Of a stretch of 64,000 bases of DNA, positions 11,211 to 23,051 are shown piece after piece; the stretch's first letter is position 1; each line of letters begins with the position of its first letter. The notes beneath the pieces are model-generated. The model saw only the letters and a list, made by a program, of their open reading frames with translations. It did no database searches and had not been told where the DNA came from. The position numbers and the translations under genes are program-made. The DNA comes from Pontederia crassipes (taxonomy: Eukaryota > Streptophyta > Magnoliopsida > Commelinales > Pontederiaceae). The DNA lies in assembly GCA_030549335.1 (NCBI GenBank), contig CM060195.1, positions 5,487,001 through 5,551,000 on the forward strand, given 5' to 3'.

Positions 11211-12569
11211 GATGGAACACGGTGGTCCCTCCAATTTTGGGAGACTAAAGAGAGCTCATTGAGAGTATGACCCGCATGGCACGAGCAATGGAGCGAAATG
11301 CAAACTCGGGCCACTCTAGCAGGTCGAGTTCAAGAATAGAGAAATTCTTGAAACTACATCCCCTTACCTTTAATGGGGATAGAGATCCAAACAAGGCTGA
11401 AGCTTGGCTGGACGTGATCATCGAGAAGTTCAAGGTGATAGATTGCTCTAAGAAGCATAGGGTCAATTTGGCTACTCACCAATTGACTGACCAAGCTCAT
11501 CACTAGTGGAAGTTTGTCACCAGGACCCAGCTTATTGACAATGAAGAGATCAGCTGGAGAGAATTGAAGAAAGCTTTCAAGGACTATTACCTTTCCCTTC
11601 ATGTACAAGGGAAGAAGGCTACTGAATTCATGAATCTGCAGCAAGGAAGCATGTCTATTGAAGAGTACCTCAACAAGTTCCTGGAGTTGGAGAGGCACAA
11701 TCCTTTGAAAGAATATGAGAAGATCATGGTGGACCACTTCTTGAAGGGGCTGACTCCTCGCCTGAGAATCAATGTGAAGTGTGGGGACCCTGAGACTATG
11801 GCAAAAGCTATTTCCTTGGCAACCAACTTGGCTAGGGAGATTGATGAACAAAAGAAGCATGGTCGAAAGGACCGGAGGAAAGACAAAGGCAAGAAGTACA
11901 AGGACTCCAAGCCTTACTCTAGAAGCGACAGTGCACAGGGACGCAAGCCTTGTTCCTTTTGTCACAAATTCCATCCTGGTGAGTGCAGGATGAAGTCAGG
12001 AGCATGTGACAAGATGGCCCACTTTGCTAGGGACTGCACTGAGAAGAAGCCCGAGCATCAAGATAAGGGCAAAGACAAACAAGTTGAAGGCCAACAGAGA
12101 GCATCTGGAAGGGTCTACACTATGCAAGTGGATGAGGCCCAGAAATTCAATAATGTAATCCAAGGTAAAATTCTTATTGCAGATCACTATACAAATGTAT
12201 TGTTTGATTCTAGTGCTAATCACTCTTTCATATCATTTGTATTTGCTGACTTGCTAAATGTTGAGAGAGTAAATATGAAGTGGAAGCTAGACATAGCAAC
12301 TCCACTTGGGAGGGTCTCCACCAGGCAGTACCTCCCAGAGACATCTGTTATGATTGAAGGAGTAAACTATTCTGCTGACCTTGTAGTGCTACCTATGGTA
12401 GACTACGATGTTATTCTAGGCATGGATTGGTTATCTTACCATGATGCATATTTGAAATGCTGAGAGAAGAAGGTGCAGATAGACATGGAAAATGGAAGTT
12501 GTGATTTTTCACGGAATTCCATCAAAAGAGAAGAAGATGATGATTTTCTCCATGAAGGCAACCAAGTTT
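11211..12569 (+). pseudogene. Tekay-like gag and protease, broken
   Basis: The reading frame runs from about 11267 to an in-frame TAG at 11503-11505, then resumes to a stop at 12461-12463. The first part has the retrotransposon gag core (FLKLHPLTFNGDRDPNKAEAW and, further on, SMSIEEYLNKFLELER). A CCHC zinc knuckle should follow, but here it reads GACDKMAHFARDC: the second Cys and neighbouring residues are gone. The aspartic protease region has LFDSSANHSFIS where families of this type have D-S-G, so the catalytic triplet is altered; ILGMDWL is kept. After the stop, coding-like sequence continues toward reverse transcriptase but is cut at 12569 by the CACTA terminus. The element cannot be autonomous. 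Confidence 0.85.
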
Positions 12570-12580
12570 CACTACAAGAA

Positions 12581-13015
12581 TATCGAGGAATAGTGACCCA
12601 AGAATCACGACACTAGGGAGGCGCTATTGCGTCTCTGTGATGCAGAGCATCCCATTGGCGTCCAACTAGCGCCACATTTATGGGACGCTGAAAACCGGTA
12701 ACTAATGACGTCACAATAGAGCCAACAAAAATGGAGACGCTACTAGCACCACGTGTTGACGCTATATCGACGTTATTAAGACGCGTGGTGTTCGGTTGGG
12801 AGCAAATGCGTCGCTAAGTAGACGCGATCGTGGCGCTAAAGCTGAGGCGCTATTCCAGCGCCCAAGAGTCGCTAATGTAGACACTATTCCAGCGTTGTAG
12901 TGACGCAAACATGATTTTATCTGCGTCGTCAATGAGACACGAATATGATGCTAAGAACGATATATTTAACTTAGCGTCGACTATGCCGATGACGCTATGG
13001 AGGCGCTACTTGCAG
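12581..13015. repeat. CACTA 1 subterminal repeat region
   Basis: GC-rich compared with what follows, with many copies in both orientations of words such as GGCGCTATT, GACGCTA and GCGTCGCTA. Such subterminal arrays are the transposase-binding region in CACTA elements. The array ends where the AT-rich 3' non-coding part begins. Confidence 0.7.
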
Positions 13016-13249
13016 ATTTTTTTTACCCATACTAGTTTTATTTTTTCCCCTTCCCACACCATATAATTATATAATGCATATAAATGCATTGATACATTGA
13101 TATTCATCACAGGCAATATAAAAGCATCACATGCATAATATTTAACATAAGAATACGAAAAATAATAAATTGAACTAACAAACTATACGTATATCTAAGT
13201 CTATAAGTAACAAATGCATAGTTTGTATCCATGATTTGTTTATATCCTA

Positions 13250-15100
13250 GGTTTGGGAGTTATTATTATCATTCTGGACATTCGATCCAGACGTGCTCGG
13301 TCCATGATCTCGCGGGGATGGATTCTGCATCCGGATCAATCCCTGAATCACCTAGAATAGCAGAGCCAACTGCTACGATAACTGCTGTGACACCTGCCAT
13401 GACATCTGCTCCGATAGTTGCTGCGATAGCTGCTATGATAGCTACGTTATATTAGATGCAGCGGATAAGCTCGGAACAGATGGACCGCTTGCATATCCTC
13501 CGATCCTCCTAGGTATTTGAGCCGGGTCATGCAAGTATCCCCTTCATGTCGTGCCGACCATCTCCTCCCAAAGAGCAGGGTCCTCTACGTGGTAGAAAAA
13601 TTATACAGTCATATAATATATAAATTATATATGAAAAAATATATAAATTAAAAACATGACAAAATCAATCAAGAAACATTACTTGGTGGCCGAGTACTCG
13701 GATCAGCTCCGTACTTTTCAGCCATTTTTGCATTATACTCATCCTAAAAAATTTAAACATTGTGCATTTAAAAAATAATGCACTAACGTTAACAAGCAAA
13801 TGAACATGTCATGAGACTTACCAGAAGCCTACGAGCAGTGGACGTGACCAAGTCGTTTGTCTTCCGGCTCTTATGCATGGCCTCATAGACCATGCGAAAG
13901 TCTACTGTACTGCCTTCTTTCTCCTCCTACGATAAAGTTTGAAATTTGATAACATAAGTATAAGTTAAAAGTTTGATAAATTGAATTACTATGTACCGTC
14001 GATGCTTGTCAAATCGCATCGACCTCCTGTGTGGATGTGGGCCTCGGGCTTCGAAAGATGGTTAACTCTTGCCTTTTCCGACTTTCTTTGCGATCGTTCA
14101 TCCGTCCTTTATGAACATTAAATACTTAGACTTTCAAAAACTATAAAATCAATAAAAACAATTTAAAAGTAAACATACTTACCACTTCCTACATAAGGAC
14201 TCCCAAACTGAGCGCCTAATATGCTTTGGGCATCTTTGTATGCCTTGCTCCAAAGTGAGGCCGACGGACGTGATGACCTTGCGAAACTTGTATAATCAAT
14301 TTCGAAGGCGTTTCGTAGAGACCTCCTCAAAAGCTCTACGGATTGTCCCTAAACTAAGATCCGGATGAAACTAATTTGCCTCATACAAAATACGTTAAAA
14401 CTTATTAATTTAAAATAATATAAATCAAATTATGTAACCCAAATATAAGATCGTACCGTAAAGGCTCGAAAGATGTCATCCCGCACTTGAATTGGGACAT
14501 CTTTTCACCGGCAAGTGGAAAAGAACGAGAGCACTGATATCCCGCACGGTACTAGCGGGTATGAAAGTGGTCCTGTACAAAGAAGAATTAATTTTCAATC
14601 ATAACCAAAACTATAACAAAATTTGTACAACTTATTTAACTTACGGTCGAGCAATATTATTCATGGCGACCACTCCATTATCGTGTAACCCCTCTTCATT
14701 ACTTGAAGAAGAATCATCATCCGGTACAGCTGGGGTAGGCTTAGAAGGTCCGACATCATCTACGAGCCCTAAGACAAAATAAATCATTAGTGTCATACCA
14801 AATTAAAGTTGTGATAATTGATATATGCACAGTAATGTTCTCACCTCGATTGATGTCTACCGTAGCATAATCCGTGGCAGTCCGCTCGTCCGGTTGAATT
14901 GAGCTAGGTGCTTGTGCTATCGGCGGCGTAGCAATTGATATTATTAAAAAATAATTAATATAATTAATTGAGAAATATAATGTCAATAATAATAAATATA
15001 TCACATGGGGTAAGATGTCGTTCGCCAATACTAAAATGTGGTGAAGTGTCCGGTAATTTTGGCAGTGGCGGTGGCGTAGCAACTGTCATCATAAGAAAAT
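13250..15100 (-). pseudogene. Transposase_24-like second CACTA gene, remnant
   Basis: On the minus strand, short exon-like blocks are separated by AT-rich introns. One block (about 13830-13925) encodes DFRMVYEAMHKSRKTNDLVT and is followed by a GTAAGT donor. Another (about 14170-14350) encodes IRRAFEEVSTKRLRN and ends RRSVWESLCRKW before a GTAAGT. A block near 13540-13740 has DEYNAKMAEKYGADPSTRP. The order and style match the plant Ptta/En-Spm protein accompanying TNP2. In-frame stops occur in several blocks, so it looks inactive; exact exon limits are not certain. Confidence 0.65.
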
Positions 15101-15675
15101 GCATAAAATTGCCTCCTATTTAAAATTATGAAATATACAAAAGATAACCTAATGTGACATACCGATTGTCGTCGTGCGATCGAGACGTCCTAACTATGTG
15201 CCCCGTTGACAGTGGAGCAACTGTCACAAAAGTAAAATATTTAAAAAAATACTATTTCCTACTATGTATAGCCTACAATGTGGCACGTACCTGAAGTGAT
15301 ACACAGAGCATACCCACCAATGTATCGCCTACTATGTGACGATCCGACTATGTGCCTCGTCGACGACGGAGGAACTGGTATTATTAAAAAATGAATTTAA
15401 CTATTATAATCAACTATAAAAAGCAATTGACAATAAATATATTATCCAGTGGTTGTGATGGCTGACACATCTAGAGTGAATGCCTGGAAGAGCGAGATGA
15501 CCCAGATGCTCGACCTCTAGTAACCATGACTGAAAAAAGTAATAATATTCTCTTATTATAAAAAAACCATATATAACTAAAAAAAGTAGGAAACTTATGT
15601 CATTAGAATAACTACGAGATTCATTCGCTTGTTTCGTATTCTGATTCATTTTCATTATCTTCATCATCGTCGTTA

Positions 15676-16200
15676 TAATTTTGGTTCGTTTTCATCGTCA
15701 ACGAAATTATCAAAGTTCACGTCCAAGAGGTCATTTGAATTGAACTCTTCCATTGGCTCAGCGTCATCGACCAATTGAAAATTCTCAACTCCATCGGCCA
15801 CATCAACTGTCTCATTCATTCTAACTTCTTAATAGTAATTATCCGTGGGCACATTGTTATGTACGGATGATGTTTCATTGTCATCTACCATTATTTTTGC
15901 TAAGAATAGTATACTTCTCACCTTGCATGACGTCCACCATTCATCCTTGGTTCTTTTCAATGGATACTTAGTGTAGTACACTTGTTGCGCTTGTTCCGCG
16001 AATATGAGTGGATCGTATGACTGAAGTCTCGATCGAGGATTAATATTTATTAATTTAAACTTTTGATCGATCTGAACTCCTTTCTCTGGATCGAACCAAC
16101 AACATTTTAGCACCATGACTTTGTTAGATTTTTCCAAATAAGACAATTCTATAATATTTTCTATAACACTGTAGTAATCAAAGTCATTGTCCCCGTACAT
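15676..16200 (-). pseudogene. DUF4216-type C-terminal domain of CACTA transposase
   Basis: The minus-strand frame 16200-15829 contains VLKCCWFDPEKG, DPLIFAEQAQQVYYTKYPL and an EWWTSCKV-type tail, the signature of the DUF4216 domain downstream of TNP2 in plant CACTA proteins. Past a stop at about 15829 the same frame continues with an acidic tail (NETVDVADGVENFQ and further Asp/Glu-rich sequence) to about 15685. It is broken by that stop and separated from TNP2 by stops. Confidence 0.8.
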
Positions 16201-16599
16201 GCTTCCTAGAACTCATATGCCGCTATTAATAGTTGAACATTGTCTTCTATATCCATTGACTATGACGCCGCAGTAGTTAAGAACTTGTTTCTTCGGGCCA
16301 TGACCGAGATATCATATTTTTAAATCTATGACTGAGCCATTAATAACCTACAAGAAAAATAACTAAAAACTTTATTAAAAGTTACGAACTTAAGTAACAA
16401 TTAAGAGCAAGCAAAAAGAATTCTCACTTCACATTTCAACCAATCAGCAAAATGTTCATCTCGTAGTTTCAATAACTCATCGTTTGAAACTAACGGATTG
16501 ATTTCTCACTGTAATTCTTCGAATTTTCTGAATTCATGTTGTCAATTAATGAAATCATATAGCAATAATTAACTTTAAATTATATAACATATTAAAACA

Positions 16600-18815
16600 A
16601 ATTGTTTTAGTCGAGATACGGCGTCACTTCGTTATAATTTGCAAGGACATAATTCTCAACGACGGTGTAATTTCTATCATTCAAGATAACTTTGCGTTAT
16701 GTACCAAGAAGCCGACATGGGTACTTGAAGATGGATAGAATATTCATGTCAACTTCTTTTTCACTACCATTATCGTTTCTTAGAACTTGGGTGTGTCGTG
16801 ATTGTATGTGTGGCTCAAACTACTTTGAAGTGAAATTTGACACCTCCTCAATGAAATATGCTTCACATATGGGGCTTCAATTTTTACCTTATTCTTCACC
16901 TTCCTTTTCAAATATAACATGCACCTTTCGAAAGAATACATCCATCGATATTGAACCAGACCCGCAACTTTTGTTTCATATGGTAGATGTACAATCAAAT
17001 GTTCCATCACATCAAAGAAAGAAGGTGGAAATATCTTCTCAGTCTTGCACACGATAATCACAATAGAAGCCTCTAACCGAGATATGAATTCTTCCCGAAT
17101 GATGGATGCACAAAGCTCTTTAAAGAACATAGATAATTCTATTAAAATCTCCCAAATGGCCTTTGACAAAAGTTCTTTAAAGACAATTGGAAGTAGTCTT
17201 TGTATAAAAATATGACAGTCATGACTCTTCATCCCATGTATCCTCCCATTGTCCAAGTTAAAACAACGAGATATGTTTGATGCATATCCGTCAAGGAATT
17301 TCAATTGCTTTACCCATTCGAAAACCACTTTTTTTTATCATTGCTCAAGACATAAGTAGCTTTTGGATTTTTGCATTTACCATTTTGAAGATGAATGATA
17401 TCTAACTATGGTCTTTTGCATATTAATTTCATGTCTTCGCGAGCCTGTGTGCTATCTTTTGTTCTTCCTTTAACATCCATAATAGTGTTGAAGATGTTGT
17501 CAAATACATTCTTCTCCACATGCATGACGTCCAAGTTATGATGTACAAAGTTTGAAGACCAATAAGAAACTCTCAAAAAATACTTCTTTTCTTCCAATTA
17601 TGTTCACTTCCAAACCCAATTTGCTTGTAACTACCGACCTTCAATCCGAATGATACTTCACTAAGCTTGTTTACTTTCTCTAGCAATTCTTGTCCCATCA
17701 AATGAGTTGGAGACAAAGTGTTCTCGGATGTATTCTTTTTAAATGAGTTTCGATCATGACGCATCGAATTCTCCAATGGCAAAGATATCCTATGACAATT
17801 AAACCAGCAAACTTTCTTACAATTTTTCAAATACAATGATTTTGTATTCTTTCCACATATGGGAAATGCAAGTTTACCTTTTGTGCTCCAACCACTCAAC
17901 AATCCATATGCCAGAAAATCACTTATGGTCTACATTAATACGGCTCTCATAATGAAATTTTGCTTTAGATTTGTCATAGGTAACCACGCCATCCTCCCAC
18001 AACATCTTGAGTTCATCAATCAAATGTCTTAAGTAAACATCTAAACTTTTACTAGGAGATCGAGAACCCGGGATCATACGGTAAGCAATATGTTCTCTCG
18101 TATCATACACATGCTTGGAGACAAATTATAAGATGTCACAAAAACTGGCCAATATGAATAAGCAGTACTTGATGAGGAAATGGGTTGAAGCCATCGGTGC
18201 AAAGTACTAATCTAACATTGCATGATTCTGCAAAAAAGGCCGGATGAAGTGCATCAAATCATTTTCGCATCCGAATGATGTGTAATTAAATTTTGATCAT
18301 CACGTGCCCCTTCTCCGTGCCACCTCATAAATGATGCAGTTTTTTCAGAAAGAAATAGTCATTGTAATCTTGGAACAATGGGAAATTATCAAAGTATTGC
18401 ATTTGCCACATTTTTTTTCGAACTTTGGGAATTCTTTTTTGGCTTGTATCTAGGCTCGCCAGAAATAGAACAACTCATAAGTGAGTTGTTTTTCTTGTAG
18501 TACAACATGCAATGATTGCAACATGCATCAATCTTCTGATATTCTAATTCTAAATATTTCATCAATCGTTTACACTTGTAAAAATGTCCCGATAATTTCT
18601 CTGAAGCTAGAAGCATACTCTTAATAATGACAAGCATCTGGTCAAAACAACTTTCGCTCATATTAAATTCTGATTTCAACTTCATTAGTTGTGCCACTGC
18701 AGAAAGTGTAGTTTGCTTCACGCATCCATCCCATAAAGGTTCATCTGCTTCTTCGAGAAGATTATAAAACTTAGAAGCCAAGGGATTCGGGTCTTCTTCA
18801 ATCAATTTTCGGACG
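16600..18815 (-). pseudogene. TNP2-type CACTA transposase with DUF4218, broken
   Basis: Read on the minus strand from about 18812. The N-terminal block has FYNLLEEADEPLWDGC and the Cys-rich DACCNHCMLYYK. The TNP2 core blocks at 18110-17919, 17902-17573 and 17597-17406 include DVYLRHLIDELKMLWEDG, MLSGWSTKGKLAFP and HNLDVMHVEKNVFDNI. The DUF4218 block at 17328-16780 has DGYASNISRCFN, MKSHDCHIFIQRLLP, FPPSFFDVMEHLIVHLPYE and QYRWMYSFERCM. The blocks are separated by stops and frameshifts. The gene would have made the DDE-type transposase that binds element ends; in this state it is non-functional. Confidence 0.88.
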
Positions 18816-20961
18816 ATCTGTAGGTTTTTTTGGCATGTCTTCTTAATTATTTGGGATGATTAATCAAGCGATACAGAGAGAAGAGGAGAGGGAGTAAGAG
18901 AATTGAAGAAAATAACGTAAGAAAAAAGGGGATTTCTTGGGCGCAAGAATCAGGAGGGGAAAAAAAGAAGAATGCAGCCACGTGGAGAAGAAAGAAGAAA
19001 TAGATATTTTCTTTTTTTATTTATGATTTTTTTATAATTCATTTATTCAATTTCTCGGCGAGGAAAAAAATATAATATATAAGGGAAAAGGATTGGGAGT
19101 AATTGCCGGTCGAAATTCGGCATTGTCGCAACCAACAAACAATAAAAAATAGAGTTAATTTTTCAACCAATTTGAGGTACGTAAGGGGATCCCCATGGCA
19201 TCGATTTTTCTCGATATGGACCTAGAACTCTTCTCCATTTTATGGAGATTACATTGTATATTGTTTGCATCTATTATATATGGTATGACATAGATAGGAT
19301 GATCGAAAGTTGTCGGAAACACAATTTACTGATGACGATAGAACTCGGCTCGAATTTTGTTCTACCCGACCCGAGTTCAATAGAATTCAGACCAAATTAT
19401 AGTAGGAATTGGACCGAGTTCCATGAACCCGGCCCGGGTTCCCATAGGCGTGACCTAGGTCCTCTTACCGAAGTGCAACACGAGATTACATTATAGAACC
19501 GAATCGAGTTCCGACTTATCCGGCTTAACTTTCGAAGTCTCATTGATAATGGATTGGAACCGAGACAATATGGCCCGGTTTCTGATATGAAAAATGGAGA
19601 AAATAAAATAAATGAAAACTCGAGTTTGTCCTAACGCGGGCCAGATTTTGAGGGTTTAAAATATATTTTTAAATAATTGAGGTTAATTACACTATTTAAT
19701 AGCATTGATTGTTCCTGACCATGCATTGATATGTATTGGTCAATTGGTTGTGATTGTTATGTTGATTGAAGTTAATCAGTTATAATTGTAATATGTTAAT
19801 TAATAATAATTGATTATGGATTAATGACCTATTGTTCAATTGGCATAAATTGATTAAAAAAATGGAATTATTAATATTGGTTGTGCATCGTCCATGTGAT
19901 GATATGGAAAATTGCTATTATGGAATTGCAAATTGATAATTGAGACTGTTATGGTCGATGGAGGCCGTTAGGTCGATAGAGGCCCTCGTGGTGGATAGAA
20001 ATCTTTGTGATCGATCGAGACCCATTGGGTCGATAGAGGCTCATGGAGTCGATTGTTGATGCATCATAGTTAATGCTTGTAGTTTCTTGAGGCCTTTATG
20101 GTCAATGGAGGCTCATAGAGTCAATTGTTAATAGAGGCCTTGTGGTCGATTGAGACCATTGTGGTCGATGGAGGTCCTCGTGGTCGATGGAGATCCTTGT
20201 GATCGATTGAGGCCCATTGTGGTCCATGGAGACCGGTATGGTTGATGGATGTGTTCTTAATTGAATTGGATTGTTAATTGAATTGCATCATTGATTGAAT
20301 TGCACCTACTGATTGATAATTGAATTGCTCCCTAGTGGATATGGAAAATTAAATAGATAAATTGTTAATAGAAATAATAATTTATAATGGTTTATTGTGG
20401 CATTCACCGACCTATGGACAATTGATATTGATTTAAGATATTGAATCCAATTGAATGGATATTGGTCATCAGTAATTTGGTAATAATAATGATTGATCAA
20501 ATTCTTTTATGATTTATTATTTATTACTAATTCTTATTTATCCTGATCATATATTGTTATGGATATTTGTTTATTGATAGTATTGATGTTGACTTGATCG
20601 TGGTTCATATAGTTATTTTTATGGGTGACCCTACATACTGAGTTATCTCATTGGGCTTTGCCCTTGTATTTGGATCCATACAGATAATCGTGATGGCGAT
20701 GGTGAGACGGTTGGCGACTCCTCTAACAGATGACATGCACATGGATATAGGGTCCATTATTGTATAAACGTGGACCCTAACCCATAGGTTATTGGATATA
20801 GTATAAATAGCTTCCGCATATTATAATAGAATGTTGTAAATTAGTCTTTCGCTTATGTAAACCAGTTTATTGACTAGTCAAAGTTAAGGTGTAGAATTGA
20901 GTGACGTCGCCGAGATAGTCTTCTGGGCAGGCAAAAGAAAAAAAAATCGCGGGGCGTTACA
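18816..20961 (+). mobile_element. Tekay-like LTR, truncated at its left side
   Basis: It ends GGGCGTTACA and matches the LTR whose other copies end at 53526 (followed by a primer-binding site) and 57727. The U3 with TATA box, visible at about 48231 in the middle copy, is missing here; the sequence abuts CACTA transposase at 18815. After 20961 there is no primer-binding site, so this is a 3' or solo LTR. Confidence 0.65.
19942..20250 (+). repeat. GGTCGAT minisatellite in LTR
   Basis: Roughly fourteen degenerate units of about 21-23 bases built on TGGTCGATNGAGGCC. The same array sits at about 52565-52825 and 56712-57020 in the related LTR copies, with different unit counts. Confidence 0.75.
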
Positions 20962-21975
20962 TCCTCATTGCTGATGTATAACTAAACCAACCACGTAGTT
21001 GCCGGGGGACTGTGTTCGTACCTAAACTCATTTTAGGTGGTAGAATCATATCGTAAACTCGATATATAAATACGTAGAGTTTAAATATAATATTAATTTA
21101 ATGATTATAATTTTTAAAGACACATCAAGTATAATAATAAATATTAAAAAAAGATATAATAACATGAATACTTCATATGTTGAAATTAACAAAATAAAAA
21201 CTCACAAAATTTTCATTTCAATACATTCTAAGATTACGTTGTAGAGTATATTAGATTTGTATTATGATTCTTCTTTAATTTGTAAAAAAAACAATAATGT
21301 AATTTTATACTATTTTGTTGAGGTCCAATGTAATGCTCAGTCTGTCTTAAAACAAAAAGGAGGAAAAGATAAAACTTGAAACCGAATTGGGGAAAGAAAA
21401 AAAGGAAAATATTTAAAACCATCTAGAGATAAGTCCAACTCAAATTCATCTTCCCTTTCCTCGATAAAAATCCTAACAAACGTACCCTCCTTGTTGGTTT
21501 TTCCCCTCACGCACGTCTTTCTCCCCCTTTTGTTTTCTCTCTCCCCGAATTTGAGGGGCACCAACACTTGTAGGTGGACTTCCATGTAGGGCACGATAGA
21601 GGGTAGGGATGATGACCACCATGCTCCCAAACTAAGGGAAATGACCTCGCGAGCTTTCGATGAAAACTTCACAAGGTATGTGATTAGGGTAAATTCATAA
21701 AAAAAATCTTGATTTTAGACTTGAACCATGTTGTTTGTAATCCTGGGTAACCCCTAGTCATATTTAAATGATTTATATTGATGCTTATCATTGACAATAT
21801 CGATCAGATCGTCCACTTGGAAACAACACTTTTTGTCGCATTACAGAACTCGACCCGGGTTCATTGCAACCCGACATAGTTAGGACCTTGCTCAAACCGA
21901 GTTCATCTGAACTCGGCTCAGTTCCGCCATTCCCGAGTTCTCCGAGCTCTGGCATCAGGATGAACCCGGGCTAGA
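20962..21975. other. AT-rich spacer with one unassigned open frame
   Basis: A minus-strand open frame at 21672-21337 (111 codons) encodes a basic sequence with GERENKRGRK; the copy at 58563-58102 is longer because of one extra A in a run. I do not recognise it, and the frame depends on a homopolymer, so it is probably not a gene. At 21846-21975 a CTCGG/CCCGGGTT-rich block resembles a second block at 23633-23757. Confidence 0.4.
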
Positions 21976-23051
21976 TTGGGCCGTTCATGACCGTCAGCGC
22001 CCATAGGGGGCGCTTAGGGTGGCGAGGGCCCGATAGGGCTCGCAACGGCCGGCGACGGCCACAGCAAGCCCGATCGGACTTCCTACGACAGCGATGGCCG
22101 CAACAAAATGGATTCGGCTTGCAGCGGCATCACCCGCCACATCCCGCGGTCCGACACGGCCGGAGCTCCACCACTATGGTTGAGAAGGGGAGGCCAAAAG
22201 TAGAACATGGAAAGGTGTGGGCGTGCCGTAGAGGGATTTAACTAAGCATGTTTTGAGGGGTTCTCCAGAGCAGGAGTGTATCGTTAGAGGCATGCACGCA
22301 TCATTGGAATGGAGATCGCCGGACCGGGAGCAGGTTCTAAAGAGCATGAGCGGCAGTGGCTTGCCCGGAGCGTGAGCGTGAGGGGAAGAAATGAGGGTAA
22401 GCGTGAGGGGAAGAAATGAGCGTGAGCGTGAGGGATTCGTCGGAGTCCGTCGAAGTTTGCCGGAGTCGATAGATCGGGGAAGAGGGGGTTGGGTTATGTA
22501 TTGGAATACTTGTGATGGATTTTCCAACGGTCATACCCGTCGGATATTTAAAAAATATTCGTTAGATCTTATTTACTTTTTGAATTCCCACGGCCTGAGC
22601 CGTGGAAAATCCATCGAGGGAGTTGCCATGACTTAAGTTTCGATGGGTGGCGGACCTATCGTAATAAATAATTATTTGAATTCACACGACTAGAGCCATA
22701 GCAATTTTCGATGACTACAAAATCGTCGAAAGTTTCGATGGTCTAAGCCGTCATAAAGTCCACGTAATAGAATTCAGGAGTATTGTACTGAATCGTATGT
22801 AATATAAAATATTATATTTTGTTTCCCACGGTTTGAGCCATGGGAACTTGTGATGGTGACCAGTCTGTGGAAACTTTCGACGGCCATAGCCACTGCAACT
22901 TGCGACGATTTTTGTGCCTCAAAAATTGTGATGGTTCAAGCCGTGGGAAACATTTGCATCTCGATTTTCGAAGGATGATGATACCGTCGAAAAATCTTTC
23001 AAAAATTGTGAGGGATATGCAGCCATCGGAAAAATACATTTTTCTTGTAGT
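21976..23051 (-). mobile_element. CACTA 5' terminal remnant (copy 1)
   Basis: It ends with TTCTTGTAGT (23042-23051), a CACTA right terminus lacking the last G. Before it is a subterminal array of words such as CACGGCCTGAGCCGTGG, CGATGGTCTAAGCCGT and CCGTCGAAAA in both orientations. The same sequence and the same right flank (TTCTTTCTCACTCCTC) occur at 45.4-46.58 kb, where the terminus is perfect, and at 58743-59817. No transposase coding remains. Confidence 0.7.

Larger units (their letters stand above)
12570..18815 (-). mobile_element. Degenerate CACTA (En/Spm) transposon 1, 5' end missing
   Basis: The left terminus CACTACAAGAA (12570-12580) is the classic CACTA inverted repeat; the three bases before it, TTT, would be the target duplication. 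Coding remnants all read on the minus strand, so this is the element's 3' end. From right to left they are TNP2, DUF4218, DUF4216 and a Transposase_24-like second gene. No matching right terminus (TTCTTGTAGTG) is found before the sequence changes at about 18815 to LTR-type DNA, so the 5' end is lost. Confidence 0.85.

Noticed and set aside
11354..11974. 206-codon minus-strand open frame
   Set aside because: Antisense of the gag coding region, which has clear gag and zinc-knuckle features on the plus strand.
16692..17057. 121-codon plus-strand frame inside CACTA 1
   Set aside because: It is the antisense of the well-supported DUF4218 coding block on the minus strand.
22174..22527. 117-codon minus-strand frame conserved at 58940-59293 and, diverged, at 45454-45969
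   Set aside because: It lies in the GC-rich arm of CACTA end remnants; conservation follows from the duplicated DNA, and the composition (Ser/Pro/Leu) is that of non-coding GC-rich sequence.
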